Assembly: GCF_020510665.1 (NCBI RefSeq)
Contig: NZ_CP075187.1
Location: 2,594,501-2,658,500 of the forward strand
DNA: 64,000 bases
Origin: Dechloromonas denitrificans
Lineage (GTDB): Bacteria > Pseudomonadota > Gammaproteobacteria > Burkholderiales > Rhodocyclaceae
Reading direction: 5' to 3'
Below are positions 9,482-19,523 of the stretch, piece by piece. How positions within the stretch are numbered: position 1 is the stretch's first letter; each line of letters starts with the position of its first letter. Below the pieces are notes generated by a model, which saw only the letters and a list, made by a program, of their open reading frames with translations, was not told the DNA's origin and ran no database searches. The position numbers were made by a program, and so were the translations under genes.

Positions 9482-11218
9482 ATGGCAGCAACCACAGAAA
9501 CGACGGCAGGCAACGCCCCCCCAGGCAATCCCCTGGAGCGCATGCGCGAGGCCTTCAATCGCCTTGGCATCCAGCAAAAAATTGGTTTCATGGTGGCCCT
9601 GGCCGCCATTGTCGCCATTGTTGTCGGTTCCGTTCTCTGGAGCCAACAACCTGATTGGAAAGTGCTTTTTTCGAATTTATCGGAGAAGGACGGGGGTGCC
9701 ATCGTCACCCTGCTTGAACAGCAAAACATTCCACACCGCATGTCCGACAATGGCTCGATTCAGGTTGCAGCCAACCGGGTGCATGAAATCCGCCTGAAGA
9801 TGGCCTCACAAGGTTTGCCGCGGGGCGGCATGGTCGGCTTCGAGCTGATGGAAAACCAGAAATTCGGCATCAGCCAGTTTGCCGAGCAGGTCAATTACCA
9901 GCGCGGTCTGGAAGGCGAACTGGCACGCACCATCATGTCAATCGGTTCAGTCCAGTCGGCACGGGTACACCTGGCGATTCCCAAGCCGTCGGTTTTTGTC
10001 CGCGACGAACAAAAGCCGACCGCCTCGGTCATGCTCAATCTTTACCCGGGCCGCACACTCGATGGCGGCCAGGTGGCCGGCATCACCCATCTCGTTTCCT
10101 CCAGCGTGCCGCAACTGCCAATGGCCAACGTAACGGTCATCGATCAAAACGGCGCCCTGCTCTCCCAACTCAAGAGCAAGCTGACCGAAGCCGGGCTCGA
10201 CCCGGCACAAAACAAATACATCCGCGAAGTTGAAGACAGCATCATCAAGCGCATCGAGGAAATCCTCAAGCCGGTACTCGGCCCGGAAAACTACAAGGTC
10301 CAGGTTGCCGCCGATATCGACTTTTCACAGACAGAGCAAACGGCTGAAAGCTACCGTCCGAACAACACGCCGGAAACCAGCAGCATCCGCAGCCAGCAGA
10401 AAAACGAAACTGCCAGCGTCAACCAGGCTGCCGGCGGCGTTCCCGGCGCACTGACCAATCAGCCGCCGGTGCCTGCCACCGCGCCACTGACCCAACCGGC
10501 AACCGGCACGACCCCGACGCAACCGGGCAAGCCGGTGCCGCCGCAAGGGCAAGTTGATGCAGCGGGGGTTACTGCGCCGCTCAACGCCGCCGGTCAACCG
10601 ATCAATACCAGCAAAAACTCGACGATCAACTACGAAGTCGATAAAACAGTTCGTTACACCAAGCAAGCCATGGGAGCGATCCGACGTTTGTCGACGGCGG
10701 TCGTCGTCAACCACCGCAAGGATGTCGGCAAGGATGGCAAGCCAACAACCAAGGCGATCCCTGAAGCCGAAATGAAACAAATCAACGAACTGGTTCGTGA
10801 GGCCATGGGTTTCAGCAAGGAACGCGGCGACACACTATCGATCGCCAACGCGCCCTTCACCGCATCCGAACCGGCCGACCATAGCTTGCCGATCTGGAAG
10901 GACCCGGAGAATATTTCCTACGCCAAGGATATTTTCAAATACCTGATCATCGGTGGCATTCTGGCGCTGCTTTACCTCAAGATCATCCAGCCATCGCTCA
11001 AGACCATGTTCCCGCCGCCCAAGGAAGAGGACGGAGGGACAGCCGAAACGGTTACCGATGCGCTGGGCAACATCATCGTGACCGGCGAAGATGGCGAAGA
11101 CGTGGTCGCCATCGACCACTACGCCGTCAAGGTTCAGAAGACACGCGATATCGCCCAGGCAGATCCAAAGGCGGTAGCCAACATCATCAAGGAATGGATG
11201 GGCGCAAATGCCGGCTGA
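9482..11218 (+). CDS. fliF: Flagellar MS-ring protein FliF
   Basis: FliF builds the MS ring in the inner membrane, the base on which the rotor and export gate assemble. From the ATG at 9482 the product is 578 residues. It has a first membrane helix near residue 35 (IGFMVALAAIVAIVVGSVLW), YscJ-type ring domains, a Pro/Thr/Gln-rich insert near 320-370, a second membrane helix near 500 (YLIIGGILALLYLKII) and a C-terminal FliG-binding tail. The frame is open back to 9374, but those 36 extra residues look random and would abut the divergent flrB start. It overlaps fliG by 11 bases and begins the fliFGHIJ run. Confidence 0.96.
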   Translation: MAATTETTAGNAPPGNPLERMREAFNRLGIQQKIGFMVALAAIVAIVVGSVLWSQQPDWKVLFSNLSEKDGGAIVTLLEQQNIPHRMSDNGSIQVAANRVHEIRLKMASQGLPRGGMVGFELMENQKFGISQFAEQVNYQRGLEGELARTIMSIGSVQSARVHLAIPKPSVFVRDEQKPTASVMLNLYPGRTLDGGQVAGITHLVSSSVPQLPMANVTVIDQNGALLSQLKSKLTEAGLDPAQNKYIREVEDSIIKRIEEILKPVLGPENYKVQVAADIDFSQTEQTAESYRPNNTPETSSIRSQQKNETASVNQAAGGVPGALTNQPPVPATAPLTQPATGTTPTQPGKPVPPQGQVDAAGVTAPLNAAGQPINTSKNSTINYEVDKTVRYTKQAMGAIRRLSTAVVVNHRKDVGKDGKPTTKAIPEAEMKQINELVREAMGFSKERGDTLSIANAPFTASEPADHSLPIWKDPENISYAKDIFKYLIIGGILALLYLKIIQPSLKTMFPPPKEEDGGTAETVTDALGNIIVTGEDGEDVVAIDHYAVKVQKTRDIAQADPKAVANIIKEWMGANAG

Positions 11219-12206
11219 TGACGGACTTGAAAAAAGTGCCACGCTGCTGATTGCACTGGGCGAAGATCATGCGGCCGAAGTGCTCAAGCACCTCGGCCCG
11301 CGCGAAGTACAAAAACTCGGGCATGCCATGGCCTCGCTCAAGTCTGTCCCGCGCGCCAAGGTCGAAGCCGTCCTCGACGAGTTTCTGACAACCGCCGAAA
11401 GCAGCGCGGCCGTGCACGTCGACACCGACAGCTACATCCGTTCGGTACTGACCAAGGCGCTCGGCGACGACAAAGCCTCCAACCTCATTTCTCGCATTCT
11501 GCAAAGTGGCGAAACTTCGGGTATCGAAGGCCTCAAGTGGATGGATGCTCCGACGGTTGCCGACCTGATCAAGAACGAGCACCCGCAGATTATTGCGACC
11601 ATTCTGGTGCACCTTGAACACGATCACTCTTCGGAAATTCTCAACCACTTCACCGAGCGCCTGCGCAACGACGTCGTGCTGCGTATTGCCACGCTGGAAG
11701 GCATCCAGCCAGCCGCGCTGCGCGAATTGAACGAGGCCATGATGCGGATCCTGTCCGGCTCGGCCAGCGTCAAGCGCACGGCAATGGGTGGCGTGCGGAC
11801 CGTCGCCGAAATTCTCAACTTCATCGGCACGGCCAACGAAACCTCCGTGGTCGACGCCATTCGCGAATACGATCCCGACCTGGCCCAGAAGATTCTGGAC
11901 GAAATGTTCGTCTTCGAGAACCTGATGGACATCGATGATCGCTCGATCCAGCTCATCCTGCGCGAAGTCCAGTCCGACTCGCTGATCCTCGCCCTGAAAG
12001 GCGCCTCTCCCGACTTGCGCGAAAAGATTTTCAAGAACATGTCGCAACGCGCCGCCGAAATGCTGCGCGAAGATCTGGAGTCCAAAGGTCCGGTTCGCCT
12101 CTCCGAAGTCGAAGCCGAACAAAAGGAAATCCTCAAGGTTGTCCGCCGACTGGCCGACGAAGGACAAATCGTCCTTGGTGGAGCCGGTGGCGAGCAAATG
12201 GTCTGA
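11208..12206 (+). CDS. fliG: Flagellar rotor switch protein FliG
   Basis: FliG sits on the MS ring and its C-terminal domain contacts the stators to generate torque. The 332-residue product has normal length. The N-domain (SATLLIALGEDHAAEVLKHL) binds FliF, the middle domain contains the EHPQ motif (NEHPQIIATILVHL, about residue 125), and the C-domain carries the charged torque helix (LDIDDRSIQLILREVQSD region, about 240-260). It overlaps fliF by 11 bases. Confidence 0.98.
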   Translation: MPADDGLEKSATLLIALGEDHAAEVLKHLGPREVQKLGHAMASLKSVPRAKVEAVLDEFLTTAESSAAVHVDTDSYIRSVLTKALGDDKASNLISRILQSGETSGIEGLKWMDAPTVADLIKNEHPQIIATILVHLEHDHSSEILNHFTERLRNDVVLRIATLEGIQPAALRELNEAMMRILSGSASVKRTAMGGVRTVAEILNFIGTANETSVVDAIREYDPDLAQKILDEMFVFENLMDIDDRSIQLILREVQSDSLILALKGASPDLREKIFKNMSQRAAEMLREDLESKGPVRLSEVEAEQKEILKVVRRLADEGQIVLGGAGGEQMV

Positions 12207-12220
12207 TCGCTTAAGTCACC

Positions 12221-12910
12221 ATGTCCGGCATCATTCCAAAAGAACAACTGGCCAGCTATCAGCGCTGGCAAATCGGCTCATTCGACCAGAAACCAAGCGT
12301 CACGCAGGCCGCTCCGGCGGCTGCACCGGCGCCTGTCATCGAAACGCCGGCGGAGCTTTTTCAGCCCCCCAACCCTGACGATATCGCCCTCATTCACGAA
12401 GAAGCCAAGGCCGAGGGCTACGCAGCCGGCTTCGAAGAAGGGCGGCAAGCCGGCGAGCAGGCCGGCCAGGAAGCTGTGCGAGAAGAAAGCACACAGATTC
12501 AGACGCTGATCGGCAACATCGAATCGGCTCTCGGTTCACTGGATCAAACACTGGCAGACAGCATTCTTGCGCTGGCCCTTGAAGTGGCGGCACAACTGAC
12601 GCACGGCGCGATAAAAGCCAATCCGGAAGTCCTGCTTCCGGTCATTCGCGAAGCGATCAATACACTACCCTTGCATCACGCCCAGATCACCCTGCGCCTC
12701 AACCCGGTCGACGCATCGAATATCCGCAAACACCTGGGCGAACAGCTGACCCAGGGAGGCAGCCAGATCATCGAAGATCCCGAAATTTCACCGGGTGGCT
12801 GCCAGATCAAGGCCGGCACCAGTGAAGTTGATGCCACGATCGAAACCCGCTGGCGCCGTGTTCTGGAAGCGATCGGCACGCAGCCCACGGAATGGCTGAA
12901 GCAACCATGA
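12221..12910 (+). CDS. fliH: Flagellar export ATPase regulator FliH
   Basis: FliH binds the ATPase FliI, holds it inactive and links it to the C-ring. The 229-residue product has a Pro/Ala-rich N-terminal stretch. It then has a glycine-repeat helix (about residues 65-90: [20 protein letters not shown]), the GxxxG-type pattern typical of FliH, and a C-terminal domain similar to F1-ATPase peripheral-stalk subunits. The stop overlaps the fliI start (ATGA at 12907-12910). Confidence 0.95.
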   Translation: MSGIIPKEQLASYQRWQIGSFDQKPSVTQAAPAAAPAPVIETPAELFQPPNPDDIALIHEEAKAEGYAAGFEEGRQAGEQAGQEAVREESTQIQTLIGNIESALGSLDQTLADSILALALEVAAQLTHGAIKANPEVLLPVIREAINTLPLHHAQITLRLNPVDASNIRKHLGEQLTQGGSQIIEDPEISPGGCQIKAGTSEVDATIETRWRRVLEAIGTQPTEWLKQP

Positions 12911-14307
12911 GTACACTGCCCGACCACACCGGGCGCTGGCAAAACTTCCTTGAAAACTGCCAGATTGCGGCAAGCAACGCCCAGCCACTTTGGCCGGTCG
13001 GCCGACTGACCCGGATCAACGGTCTGGTCATGGAAGCCACCGGACTGAAATTGCCGCTGGGAAGTTCCTGCCAGATATTTCCGCTCGGTGGGGCGCCGGT
13101 CGAAGCCGAAGTCGTCGGCTTTGCCGGCGAAAAGCTTTATCTGATGCCCTCCGACGATGTCTATGGCCTTGCCCCTGGCGCCAAAGTTGTCGCCTTCGAT
13201 ACGCCCTCGACGCCGCCGCAAGTAGGCGGCAAGCCGCCACTGCACCGGCGCTCCATCGACCGGGCCAAACAGGCGCCGGTTGGCGAAGAATTGCTCGGAC
13301 GGGTACTCGACGGGGTCGGTCGGCCACTCGACAACAAAGGTCCGTTACTTGCCCGCGAATCCAGGTCGCTACAAAGCCGACCCGTCAACCCGATGTCCCG
13401 CGCGGCCATTCACCAGCCGCTCGATGTCGGAATTCGGGCAATCAATGCACTGTTGACCGTAGGACGCGGTCAGCGGATGGGGCTTTTTGCCGGTTCAGGC
13501 GTCGGCAAATCGGTACTCCTTGGCATGATGGCCCGCTACACCGAAGCTGAAGTGATTGTGGTCGGGCTGATTGGCGAGCGGGGCCGCGAGGTCAAGGAAT
13601 TCATCGAGCAGATTCTTGGTGACGAAGGCATGCGCCGAGCCGTTGTCGTTGCCGCGCCGGCCGATACCGGCCCGCTGATGCGCCTGCAAGGTGCTGCCTA
13701 TGCCACGACGGTAGCCGAATATTTTCGCGACCAGGGAAAGCAAGTCCTGTTGATCATGGATTCGCTGACTCGCTACGCCATGGCTCAACGCGAAATTGCC
13801 CTGGCGATTGGCGAACCCCCCGCGACGCGAGGTTATCCGCCTTCAGTTTTTGCCCGCCTGCCACAACTCGTTGAACGAGCCGGCAACGGCCCTGAGGGAG
13901 GTGGCTCAATCACCGCCTTCTACACGGTGCTGGCCGAAGGTGATGACCAGCAAGACCCCATCGCCGACTCGGCTCGCGCCATTCTCGATGGCCACATCGT
14001 CCTTTCACGAACGCTGGCGGATGCCGGGCATTACCCGGCCATCGATATCGAACAATCGATCAGCCGGGCCATGGTCAACCTGATCGAACCGGCACATCTC
14101 GACCAGATTCGGCGCTTCAAGGTTCTGTTTGCACGCTATCAGCGTTCGCGCGACCTGATTTCCGTCGGCGCCTATTCTCCGGGCTCCGACCCTGTACTGG
14201 ATCAGGCAATCAACTATTATCCAAAGATGGAAAACTTCCTTCAGCAGCAGTTGACCGAGCAATCCGACTTTTCCCATAGTCTGGGCGCGCTCGCCACGCT
14301 GTTCTAA
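12907..14307 (+). CDS. fliI: Flagellum-specific export ATPase FliI
   Basis: FliI is the hexameric ATPase of the flagellar type III export apparatus. The product has the Walker A motif GSGVGKS (near residue 196), a Walker B region ([12 protein letters not shown]) and the F1-beta-like block [10 protein letters not shown] chose the ATG at 12907, which overlaps the fliH stop by 4 bases and gives 466 residues. An in-frame ATG at 12892 would add 5 residues. It is followed after 6 bases by fliJ. Confidence 0.97.
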   Translation: MSTLPDHTGRWQNFLENCQIAASNAQPLWPVGRLTRINGLVMEATGLKLPLGSSCQIFPLGGAPVEAEVVGFAGEKLYLMPSDDVYGLAPGAKVVAFDTPSTPPQVGGKPPLHRRSIDRAKQAPVGEELLGRVLDGVGRPLDNKGPLLARESRSLQSRPVNPMSRAAIHQPLDVGIRAINALLTVGRGQRMGLFAGSGVGKSVLLGMMARYTEAEVIVVGLIGERGREVKEFIEQILGDEGMRRAVVVAAPADTGPLMRLQGAAYATTVAEYFRDQGKQVLLIMDSLTRYAMAQREIALAIGEPPATRGYPPSVFARLPQLVERAGNGPEGGGSITAFYTVLAEGDDQQDPIADSARAILDGHIVLSRTLADAGHYPAIDIEQSISRAMVNLIEPAHLDQIRRFKVLFARYQRSRDLISVGAYSPGSDPVLDQAINYYPKMENFLQQQLTEQSDFSHSLGALATLF

Positions 14308-14313
14308 CAAGCC

Positions 14314-14769
14314 ATGGCCCAGCCTTTTTCTCTTCAACCCCTGCTCGAGTTGATGCAAACGCGCACCGATGAAGCGACGCGCAAACTCGGCCAGCTGATT
14401 GCAGCAGAACAAAGCGCCAAAAGCCGGCTCCAGATGCTTGAGCAATACCGCGACGAGTATGCACAACGCCTGCGCGATGCAACCGCCCAAGGCATTACCC
14501 GCCTGGCCTTGCGCAACTACCAGGACTTCCTGAGCCGGATCGACGATGCCATCAATCAGCAAAGCCTGGCCGTTCAACAGACAGAACGCAGCACGGCCGC
14601 CGGGCAAGAGCACTGGAAATCCGAAAACAAGCGTCTGAAAGCCATCGACACCCTTTCCCTGCGTCACGATACCCGTGAACGCTACAAGGAAGGCAAGCAG
14701 GACCAAAAACTCCAGGACGAGTTTTCATCCCGCAAATACGCAACACAAGACCCGAACAATCAAGACTAG
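14314..14769 (+). CDS. fliJ: Flagellar export protein FliJ
   Basis: FliJ is the coiled-coil stalk of the export ATPase and a chaperone-escort factor. The 151-residue product is highly charged and almost wholly alpha-helical. It has heptad-like patterns throughout (LLELMQTRTDEATRKLGQL; YQDFLSRIDDAINQQ) and normal length. It ends 8 bases before the fliK sigma-54 promoter, so it closes the fliFGHIJ run. Confidence 0.93.
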   Translation: MAQPFSLQPLLELMQTRTDEATRKLGQLIAAEQSAKSRLQMLEQYRDEYAQRLRDATAQGITRLALRNYQDFLSRIDDAINQQSLAVQQTERSTAAGQEHWKSENKRLKAIDTLSLRHDTRERYKEGKQDQKLQDEFSSRKYATQDPNNQD

Positions 14770-14776
14770 AAAAATC

Positions 14777-14791
14777 CGGCACGCCAATTGC
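14777..14791 (+). promoter_or_regulatory. Sigma-54 promoter of the fliK-fliR operon
   Basis: CGGCACGCCAATTGC matches the -24/-12 consensus with exact GG-N10-GC spacing and a perfect TTGC. The transcript would start near 14803, upstream of the fliK ATG at 14830. A possible TTG start at 14788 lies inside the -12 element and can be excluded. It lies between fliJ and fliK. Confidence 0.85.
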
Positions 14792-14829
14792 TTTTTAATG
14801 AGCAATTCAGTTCCTCGCCAGGATTCGTC

Positions 14830-15975
14830 ATGGGCATCACCATCACCTCAAGCGCCAGCATTCCCCCCGTAGCCAGCAGCACGGCAGCCTCTCAGGCAAG
14901 CAGTGCAGCCCAGCCGGAGGATGCGGCGCCGACCACCGGTTTTGCCGCCTTGCTAGCCCAACTCAGCAGCGGACAAATCCTGCCCCAGACCCCGGTTCTC
15001 GAAGAGACCCCACTGACAGGCAAACCAGAAGAAAAAGCAACGGATGAGCAAGCAGCACTCGACCCGTTATTGCTCACCGACCCGTCGGGCATGGTCCCGA
15101 ACGGCCTGCCGCTGCCTCCGGCACAAGTAACCGTCGCTGTTGTCACGACAGAGACCAAGGATGCCATTTCCTTGCTCGAAGGGCGTAGCCGCAAAGGCAA
15201 TACGCCAACAAACACCGGCTTGCTGGATTCAAACCAAAACAACGACACCCACCCAGGTAGCGCTGTAGCAATCTCAAACGCACTGCTGCCCGTACAGGTA
15301 GAAAAAACCGTCATCACGCCGCCCGGCACAGAGATACGCCAATCGAGCATTTCGACAAAGCCGGACTGGCTTTCGGCAAGCACAGAAAAAGCAGAAACAA
15401 TTTTCAAGCCGGCGGAAACGGCAAATATTGCCGTGGAAAGCCCCCCCCAGCCGACCAGCAACAGCTTTTCCAGCACCCTGAGTGCACTGACATCGACCCA
15501 CGCCCAGCAAGAAAGCCACTTTGCCGAACGGAGTCACAGCATTTCAACGCCGCTCCAGAACGCTGCCTGGGGCGGTGCATTTGGCGAAAAAGTCGTCTGG
15601 CTTGCCAAAAACGAACAGCAAAGTGCGCAAATCAGCATCAATCCTCCACAACTGGGGCCGATGCAGATTTCTTTGTCACTGAACGGCGACCAGGCTTCGG
15701 CTGTTTTCACGTCAGCCCACGCAGAAGTCCGCCAGGCCATCGAAACAGCCATGCCACAACTGCGGGAAATGCTTTCCAGCGCAGGAATCACATTGGGTGA
15801 CACCAGCGTTGGCGCACAATTGCCACAGCAGCAGCGCGAAACCCAACAGCAATTTGCTAACGGGAACCGCTCGACGGGCGAAAACGCTATACTTCCGGCC
15901 GATAGTGGCTCGGATACATTGGTCGGCGTCATGCCGATCCAGCGAGGGCGGGGTCTGGTAGACCTGTTTGCCTGA
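14830..15975 (+). CDS. fliK: Flagellar hook-length control protein FliK
   Basis: FliK measures hook length and triggers the switch of export specificity through FlhB. The product is 381 residues from the ATG at 14830, which has an AGGA SD. The long disordered N-terminal part is rich in Ser/Thr/Ala/Pro. The conserved C-terminal Flg_hook domain (about residues 255-345) contains INPPQLGPMQISLSLNGDQA and VRQAIETAMPQLREML. It heads the fliKLMNOPQR operon. A second FliK-like protein is encoded at 4153-5370. Confidence 0.93.
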   Translation: MGITITSSASIPPVASSTAASQASSAAQPEDAAPTTGFAALLAQLSSGQILPQTPVLEETPLTGKPEEKATDEQAALDPLLLTDPSGMVPNGLPLPPAQVTVAVVTTETKDAISLLEGRSRKGNTPTNTGLLDSNQNNDTHPGSAVAISNALLPVQVEKTVITPPGTEIRQSSISTKPDWLSASTEKAETIFKPAETANIAVESPPQPTSNSFSSTLSALTSTHAQQESHFAERSHSISTPLQNAAWGGAFGEKVVWLAKNEQQSAQISINPPQLGPMQISLSLNGDQASAVFTSAHAEVRQAIETAMPQLREMLSSAGITLGDTSVGAQLPQQQRETQQQFANGNRSTGENAILPADSGSDTLVGVMPIQRGRGLVDLFA

Positions 15976-16008
15976 ACGGCCATCAAGATCAATCGATAAG
16001 GGGACAAG

Positions 16009-16572
16009 ATGTCAAAAGACGCCAAGCCAGCCGAAGAAGGGGCGGAAGCACCCAAAAAGAGCAAAAAACTCTTGATTATCATTATTGCCGTGGTGCTTGT
16101 TGTCGTTCTGGCAGGCGGTGGCGCTGCATTCATGCTGCTCAAGAAGGGCGATCACGCAGACGACGAGGAAGCGGCCGAAGAGACTGCCAAGCCGAAGAAA
16201 AAAGAGAAGAAGAAGGACGCCAAGGAAGCGCCTCCGGTTTTCGTCAATCTTGAGCCGTTCACCGTGAATCTTGTCCCGGAAAACGGTGACCAGTACTTGC
16301 AGGTCATCCTTTCCGTCGAACTGGACGATGCCCACTCGGAGCCTGCACTCAAAGCGCAGATGCCCAAGATTCGCAACAACATCACGCTCTTGCTCTCCAG
16401 CAAGAAAGCGTCCGAATTGCTGCCCAAGGAAGGCAAGGAAAAGCTGGCCGAAACACTGAAGGATGAGGTCAACACGGCGATCGAGCCGCCCACTCGGACC
16501 AAGAAGGGTGAGTTGATCATGCCGGAAGGTCCGGCCAAGGCTGTCCTTTTCACTTCTTTCATTATTCAGTAA
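16009..16572 (+). CDS. fliL: Flagellar basal body-associated protein FliL
   Basis: FliL is a single-pass inner-membrane protein that surrounds the stators and supports torque. The 187-residue product has a cytoplasmic basic N-terminus, one membrane helix (about residues 22-44, LLIIIIAVVLVVVLAGGGAAF), a Lys/Glu/Asp-rich linker and a periplasmic stomatin-like domain. The SD AAGGGGA precedes the ATG, and fliM follows after 6 bases. Confidence 0.95.
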   Translation: MSKDAKPAEEGAEAPKKSKKLLIIIIAVVLVVVLAGGGAAFMLLKKGDHADDEEAAEETAKPKKKEKKKDAKEAPPVFVNLEPFTVNLVPENGDQYLQVILSVELDDAHSEPALKAQMPKIRNNITLLLSSKKASELLPKEGKEKLAETLKDEVNTAIEPPTRTKKGELIMPEGPAKAVLFTSFIIQ

Positions 16573-16578
16573 GGAGCC

Positions 16579-17586
16579 ATGGCTGGCGACTTTCTTTCCC
16601 AGGACGAGGTTGATGCCCTACTGAAGGGCGTCACCGGGGAAACCGACGAACCCGAAGAAGGCGCGGGAGATGGCGGCGGGATACGCTCGTACAATCTTGG
16701 CACCCAGGAACGTATCGTTCGTGGGCGCATGCCGACGCTCGAACTTATCAACGAGCGTTTTGCCCGCTACCTGCGCATTGGCTTGTTCAATTACATGCAT
16801 CGGAACGCCGAAATTTCGGTCGGTCCGATCCGTGTTCAGAAATACAGTGAATTCATCCGGAACCTGGTTGTCCCGACCAACCTGAACCTGGTCGTTGCCA
16901 AGCCCTTGCGTGGTACTGCCTTGTTTGTTTTCGACCCGAACCTGGTGTTCCTTGTCGTCGACAACATGTTTGGCGGTGATGGCCGCTTCCATACGCGGGT
17001 CGAAGGGCGTGATTTCACACCGACCGAGCAGCGCATCATCCAGGGGCTGCTGAATGTGGTGTTTACCGAGTACGGCAAATCGTGGAAACCCGTACACGAC
17101 ATCACGTTCGAGTACGTCCGGTCGGAAATGAATTCGCAGTTTGCCAACATCGCAACACCGGCTGAAATTGTCGTTTCAACCACGTTTACGCTTGAATTCG
17201 GCGGGGCAACGGCCGACATGCACATCTGCTTCCCCTATTCGATGATGGAGCCGATTCGTGACTTGCTGTACAGCACGATGCAGAGCGACCAGTTATCCAC
17301 CGACAAGCGCTGGATCGGCACCTTGCGCAAGCAACTGCAAGGGGCTGAAGTTGAAGTGGTTGCCCGCCTTGGCACAGCCAAGATTTCACTCGGCCAGATT
17401 TTGAAATTGAAGGTCGGTGATGTCATTCCGTTGAATATCGCCGAGCGCATTTCTGCCGTGGTCGACAATGTCCCGCTGATGGAATGTTCCTATGGCCAGC
17501 AAAATGGCCAATATGCACTTAAGGTCGAGCGTTTCATATCGGCGCTGCCTGATACACCCGCCGGGGAACCGGTAACGGGAGAATGA
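16579..17586 (+). CDS. fliM: Flagellar motor switch protein FliM
   Basis: FliM forms the C-ring wall and receives phospho-CheY. The 335-residue product starts with the CheY-binding peptide FLSQDEVDALLKGV (residues 5-18). The middle domain carries the conserved GGDG loop (NMFGGDGRF, about 130-138), and a C-terminal SpoA domain follows. It is a normal-length protein in the fliKLMNOPQR order. Confidence 0.98.
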   Translation: MAGDFLSQDEVDALLKGVTGETDEPEEGAGDGGGIRSYNLGTQERIVRGRMPTLELINERFARYLRIGLFNYMHRNAEISVGPIRVQKYSEFIRNLVVPTNLNLVVAKPLRGTALFVFDPNLVFLVVDNMFGGDGRFHTRVEGRDFTPTEQRIIQGLLNVVFTEYGKSWKPVHDITFEYVRSEMNSQFANIATPAEIVVSTTFTLEFGGATADMHICFPYSMMEPIRDLLYSTMQSDQLSTDKRWIGTLRKQLQGAEVEVVARLGTAKISLGQILKLKVGDVIPLNIAERISAVVDNVPLMECSYGQQNGQYALKVERFISALPDTPAGEPVTGE

Positions 17587-17587
17587 G

Positions 17588-18016
17588 ATGTCCGAGGACA
17601 TGGAAAATACAGAAAACAACACAACCGAAGAACAGATCAGCGAAGACGACTGGGCTGCTGCCATGGCGGAACAGGCGATCACCGATGCCCCGGCAGCCCA
17701 GCCGGCCGACATCTTTCCATCCTTTGGCGGCGGTGGTGGTGCAAGCGGGATGATGAACGAGCTCGACATGATTCTGGACATTCCCGTCCAGATTACCGTC
17801 GAACTCGGCCGGACCAAGATCACCATCAAGAACCTGCTGCAACTGGCTCATGGCTCGGTCGTCGAGCTGGATGCCATGGCGGGCGAACCGATGGATGTGC
17901 TGGTCAATGGCACACTGATCGCGCAAGGTGAAGTGGTTGTCGTGAATGACAAATTCGGTATCCGCCTGACGGACATCATCACGCCCTCCGAGCGGATGCG
18001 CAAACTCAATCGTTGA
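17588..18016 (+). CDS. fliN: Flagellar motor switch protein FliN
   Basis: FliN forms the base of the C-ring and binds FliH. The 142-residue product has an acidic N-terminal half and a C-terminal SpoA domain (about 60-140: DIPVQITVELGRTKITIKNLL ... RLTDIITPSERMRKL in outline). It starts 1 base after the fliM stop. Confidence 0.97.
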   Translation: MSEDMENTENNTTEEQISEDDWAAAMAEQAITDAPAAQPADIFPSFGGGGGASGMMNELDMILDIPVQITVELGRTKITIKNLLQLAHGSVVELDAMAGEPMDVLVNGTLIAQGEVVVVNDKFGIRLTDIITPSERMRKLNR

Positions 18017-18028
18017 AATGGCCCCTTT

Positions 18029-18046
18029 GCTGCGGTCGACCGCAGC
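18029..18046. repeat. 18-bp perfect palindrome between fliN and fliO
   Basis: GCTGCGGTCGACCGCAGC is a perfect 18-base palindrome in the 93-base fliN-fliO gap. It has no T-tract and, without a loop, would be a poor hairpin, so it is not a standard terminator. It could bind a dimeric regulator or mark an mRNA processing site; neither can be shown from this sequence. Confidence 0.5.
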
Positions 18047-18109
18047 AGTTCGGCCAAACCCATTTCGGTTTAAGATAGCGCCCTGTTCACTTACCTGCGG
18101 GCCGTCCTT

Positions 18110-18517
18110 TTGCTGCGCTATCTGACCCTGCTTCTCGCTTCCTTTCCTGCTCTCGCAACCGACACACCTGCGCCAGGCGTTTCTGCCAGCAGCTATGTTC
18201 AGGCGGGTTTGGCGTTATGCCTGATCATTGGCTTGCTGCTCGGCACCACCTGGCTGGCACGCAAGGTGTCGGGCGGAAAGATTTTCGGCCAGGGCGGCAT
18301 GAAAGTCATCGGCGGCGTTGCCCTGGGCCCCCGGGAGCGCCTGGTCCTGGTTGAGGTCGGCGATACCTGGCTGGTGATCGGGATCGTTCCCGGACAAATT
18401 CGCACCCTGCACTCGCTCCCTAAAGGAGCGCCGGCGGCAGATCATCTGGCAGAACATGCCGACGCCCCCTTCGCCACCTGGCTGAAGTCGATTACCGATC
18501 GCCGCATCAATGATTAA
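18110..18517 (+). CDS. fliO: Flagellar biosynthetic protein FliO
   Basis: FliO is a small membrane protein that stabilises the FliP ring during export-gate assembly. The 135-residue product appears to start at TTG. It has a cleavable signal-like N-terminus ([10 protein letters not shown]), one membrane helix (about 28-48, [20 protein letters not shown]) and a cytoplasmic domain ([28 protein letters not shown]). It overlaps fliP by 8 bases. Confidence 0.9.
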   Translation: MLRYLTLLLASFPALATDTPAPGVSASSYVQAGLALCLIIGLLLGTTWLARKVSGGKIFGQGGMKVIGGVALGPRERLVLVEVGDTWLVIGIVPGQIRTLHSLPKGAPAADHLAEHADAPFATWLKSITDRRIND

Positions 18518-19256
18518 ACGCCTTTCACTTGCCCTTTGCCTGCTGGCGCCTGTCGGACTGGCCCTGGCCCAGACAGCCGGCGGATTGCCGGCGATCACCA
18601 GCACGCCATCGGGCGGCGGCGGTACGACATATTCGCTGACCATCCAGACCCTGCTGCTGATGACAGCGCTGACCTTCATTCCGGCAGCAGTGCTGATGAT
18701 GACCAGTTTCACGCGAATCATCATCGTTCTGTCGCTCTTGCGCCACGCGATGGGAACTCAGACCTCGCCGCCGAATCAGGTCCTGGTCGGGCTGGCACTC
18801 TTTCTCACTTTCTTCATCATGTCACCGACGCTGGAGCGGGTTTACACCGAAGCCTACGTCCCGCTCTCGGAGAGCAAGATCAACATCATGCAGGCGGGCG
18901 AACGGGCGGCTGTCCCGATGCGTACCTTCATGCTCAAGCAGACACGTGAAGCAGACTTGGCGATGTTTGCCAGTGTCGCAAAGATTTCCCGCATCGAAAA
19001 ACCGGAAGACACGCCGCTGCGCATCCTGATTCCGGCCTTTGTAATCAGCGAACTGAAAACAGCCTTTCAGATCGGCTTCATCATCTTTATCCCGTTTCTC
19101 GTTATCGACATGGTGGTTGCAAGCCTGCTGATGTCGATGGGCATGATGATGATGTCGCCGGTCATGGTCGCCCTGCCGTTCAAGCTGATGCTATTCGTGC
19201 TGGTCGATGGCTGGCATCTGGTGATCGGTTCGCTGGTGCAGAGTTTCGGCTCATGA
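18510..19256 (+). CDS. fliP: Flagellar export gate protein FliP
   Basis: FliP forms the pentameric core of the export gate in the MS ring. The 248-residue product begins with a signal peptide ([17 protein letters not shown]), then four membrane segments with the conserved blocks [20 protein letters not shown] and [15 protein letters not shown]. Its start overlaps fliO by 8 bases and its stop overlaps fliQ by 4. Confidence 0.98.
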   Translation: MIKRLSLALCLLAPVGLALAQTAGGLPAITSTPSGGGGTTYSLTIQTLLLMTALTFIPAAVLMMTSFTRIIIVLSLLRHAMGTQTSPPNQVLVGLALFLTFFIMSPTLERVYTEAYVPLSESKINIMQAGERAAVPMRTFMLKQTREADLAMFASVAKISRIEKPEDTPLRILIPAFVISELKTAFQIGFIIFIPFLVIDMVVASLLMSMGMMMMSPVMVALPFKLMLFVLVDGWHLVIGSLVQSFGS

Positions 19257-19522
19257 CACCGGGCACCGTCATGGAAATTGGCCGGCAGGCGATCGAGGTC
19301 ACCTTGCTGATGTCTGCACCGATGCTGCTCTCGGCCCTGATCATCGGCCTGATCGTCAGCGTTTTTCAGGCAGCCACGCAGCTCAATGAATCGACGCTGC
19401 AATTTGTCCCGAAGCTTGTCGTCATGTTCCTCGTGCTGCTGCTGGTCGGACCATGGATGCTGCAATATATGATGGACTACATCCAGCGCCTCTTCGAGAG
19501 CATCCCACAGTTGATCGGCTGA
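19253..19522 (+). CDS. fliQ: Flagellar export gate protein FliQ
   Basis: FliQ is the small two-helix subunit that wraps the FliP/FliR gate. The 89-residue product has both membrane helices (about 15-38 and 52-75) and the family block [17 protein letters not shown] between them. It overlaps fliP by 4 bases and precedes fliR by 1 base. Confidence 0.97.
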   Translation: MTPGTVMEIGRQAIEVTLLMSAPMLLSALIIGLIVSVFQAATQLNESTLQFVPKLVVMFLVLLLVGPWMLQYMMDYIQRLFESIPQLIG

Positions 19523-19523
19523 G

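Noticed and set aside
11187..12197. 336-codon open frame opposite fliG
   Set aside because: The mirror of fliG in a fixed frame; composition low in typical protein patterns and no family signature.
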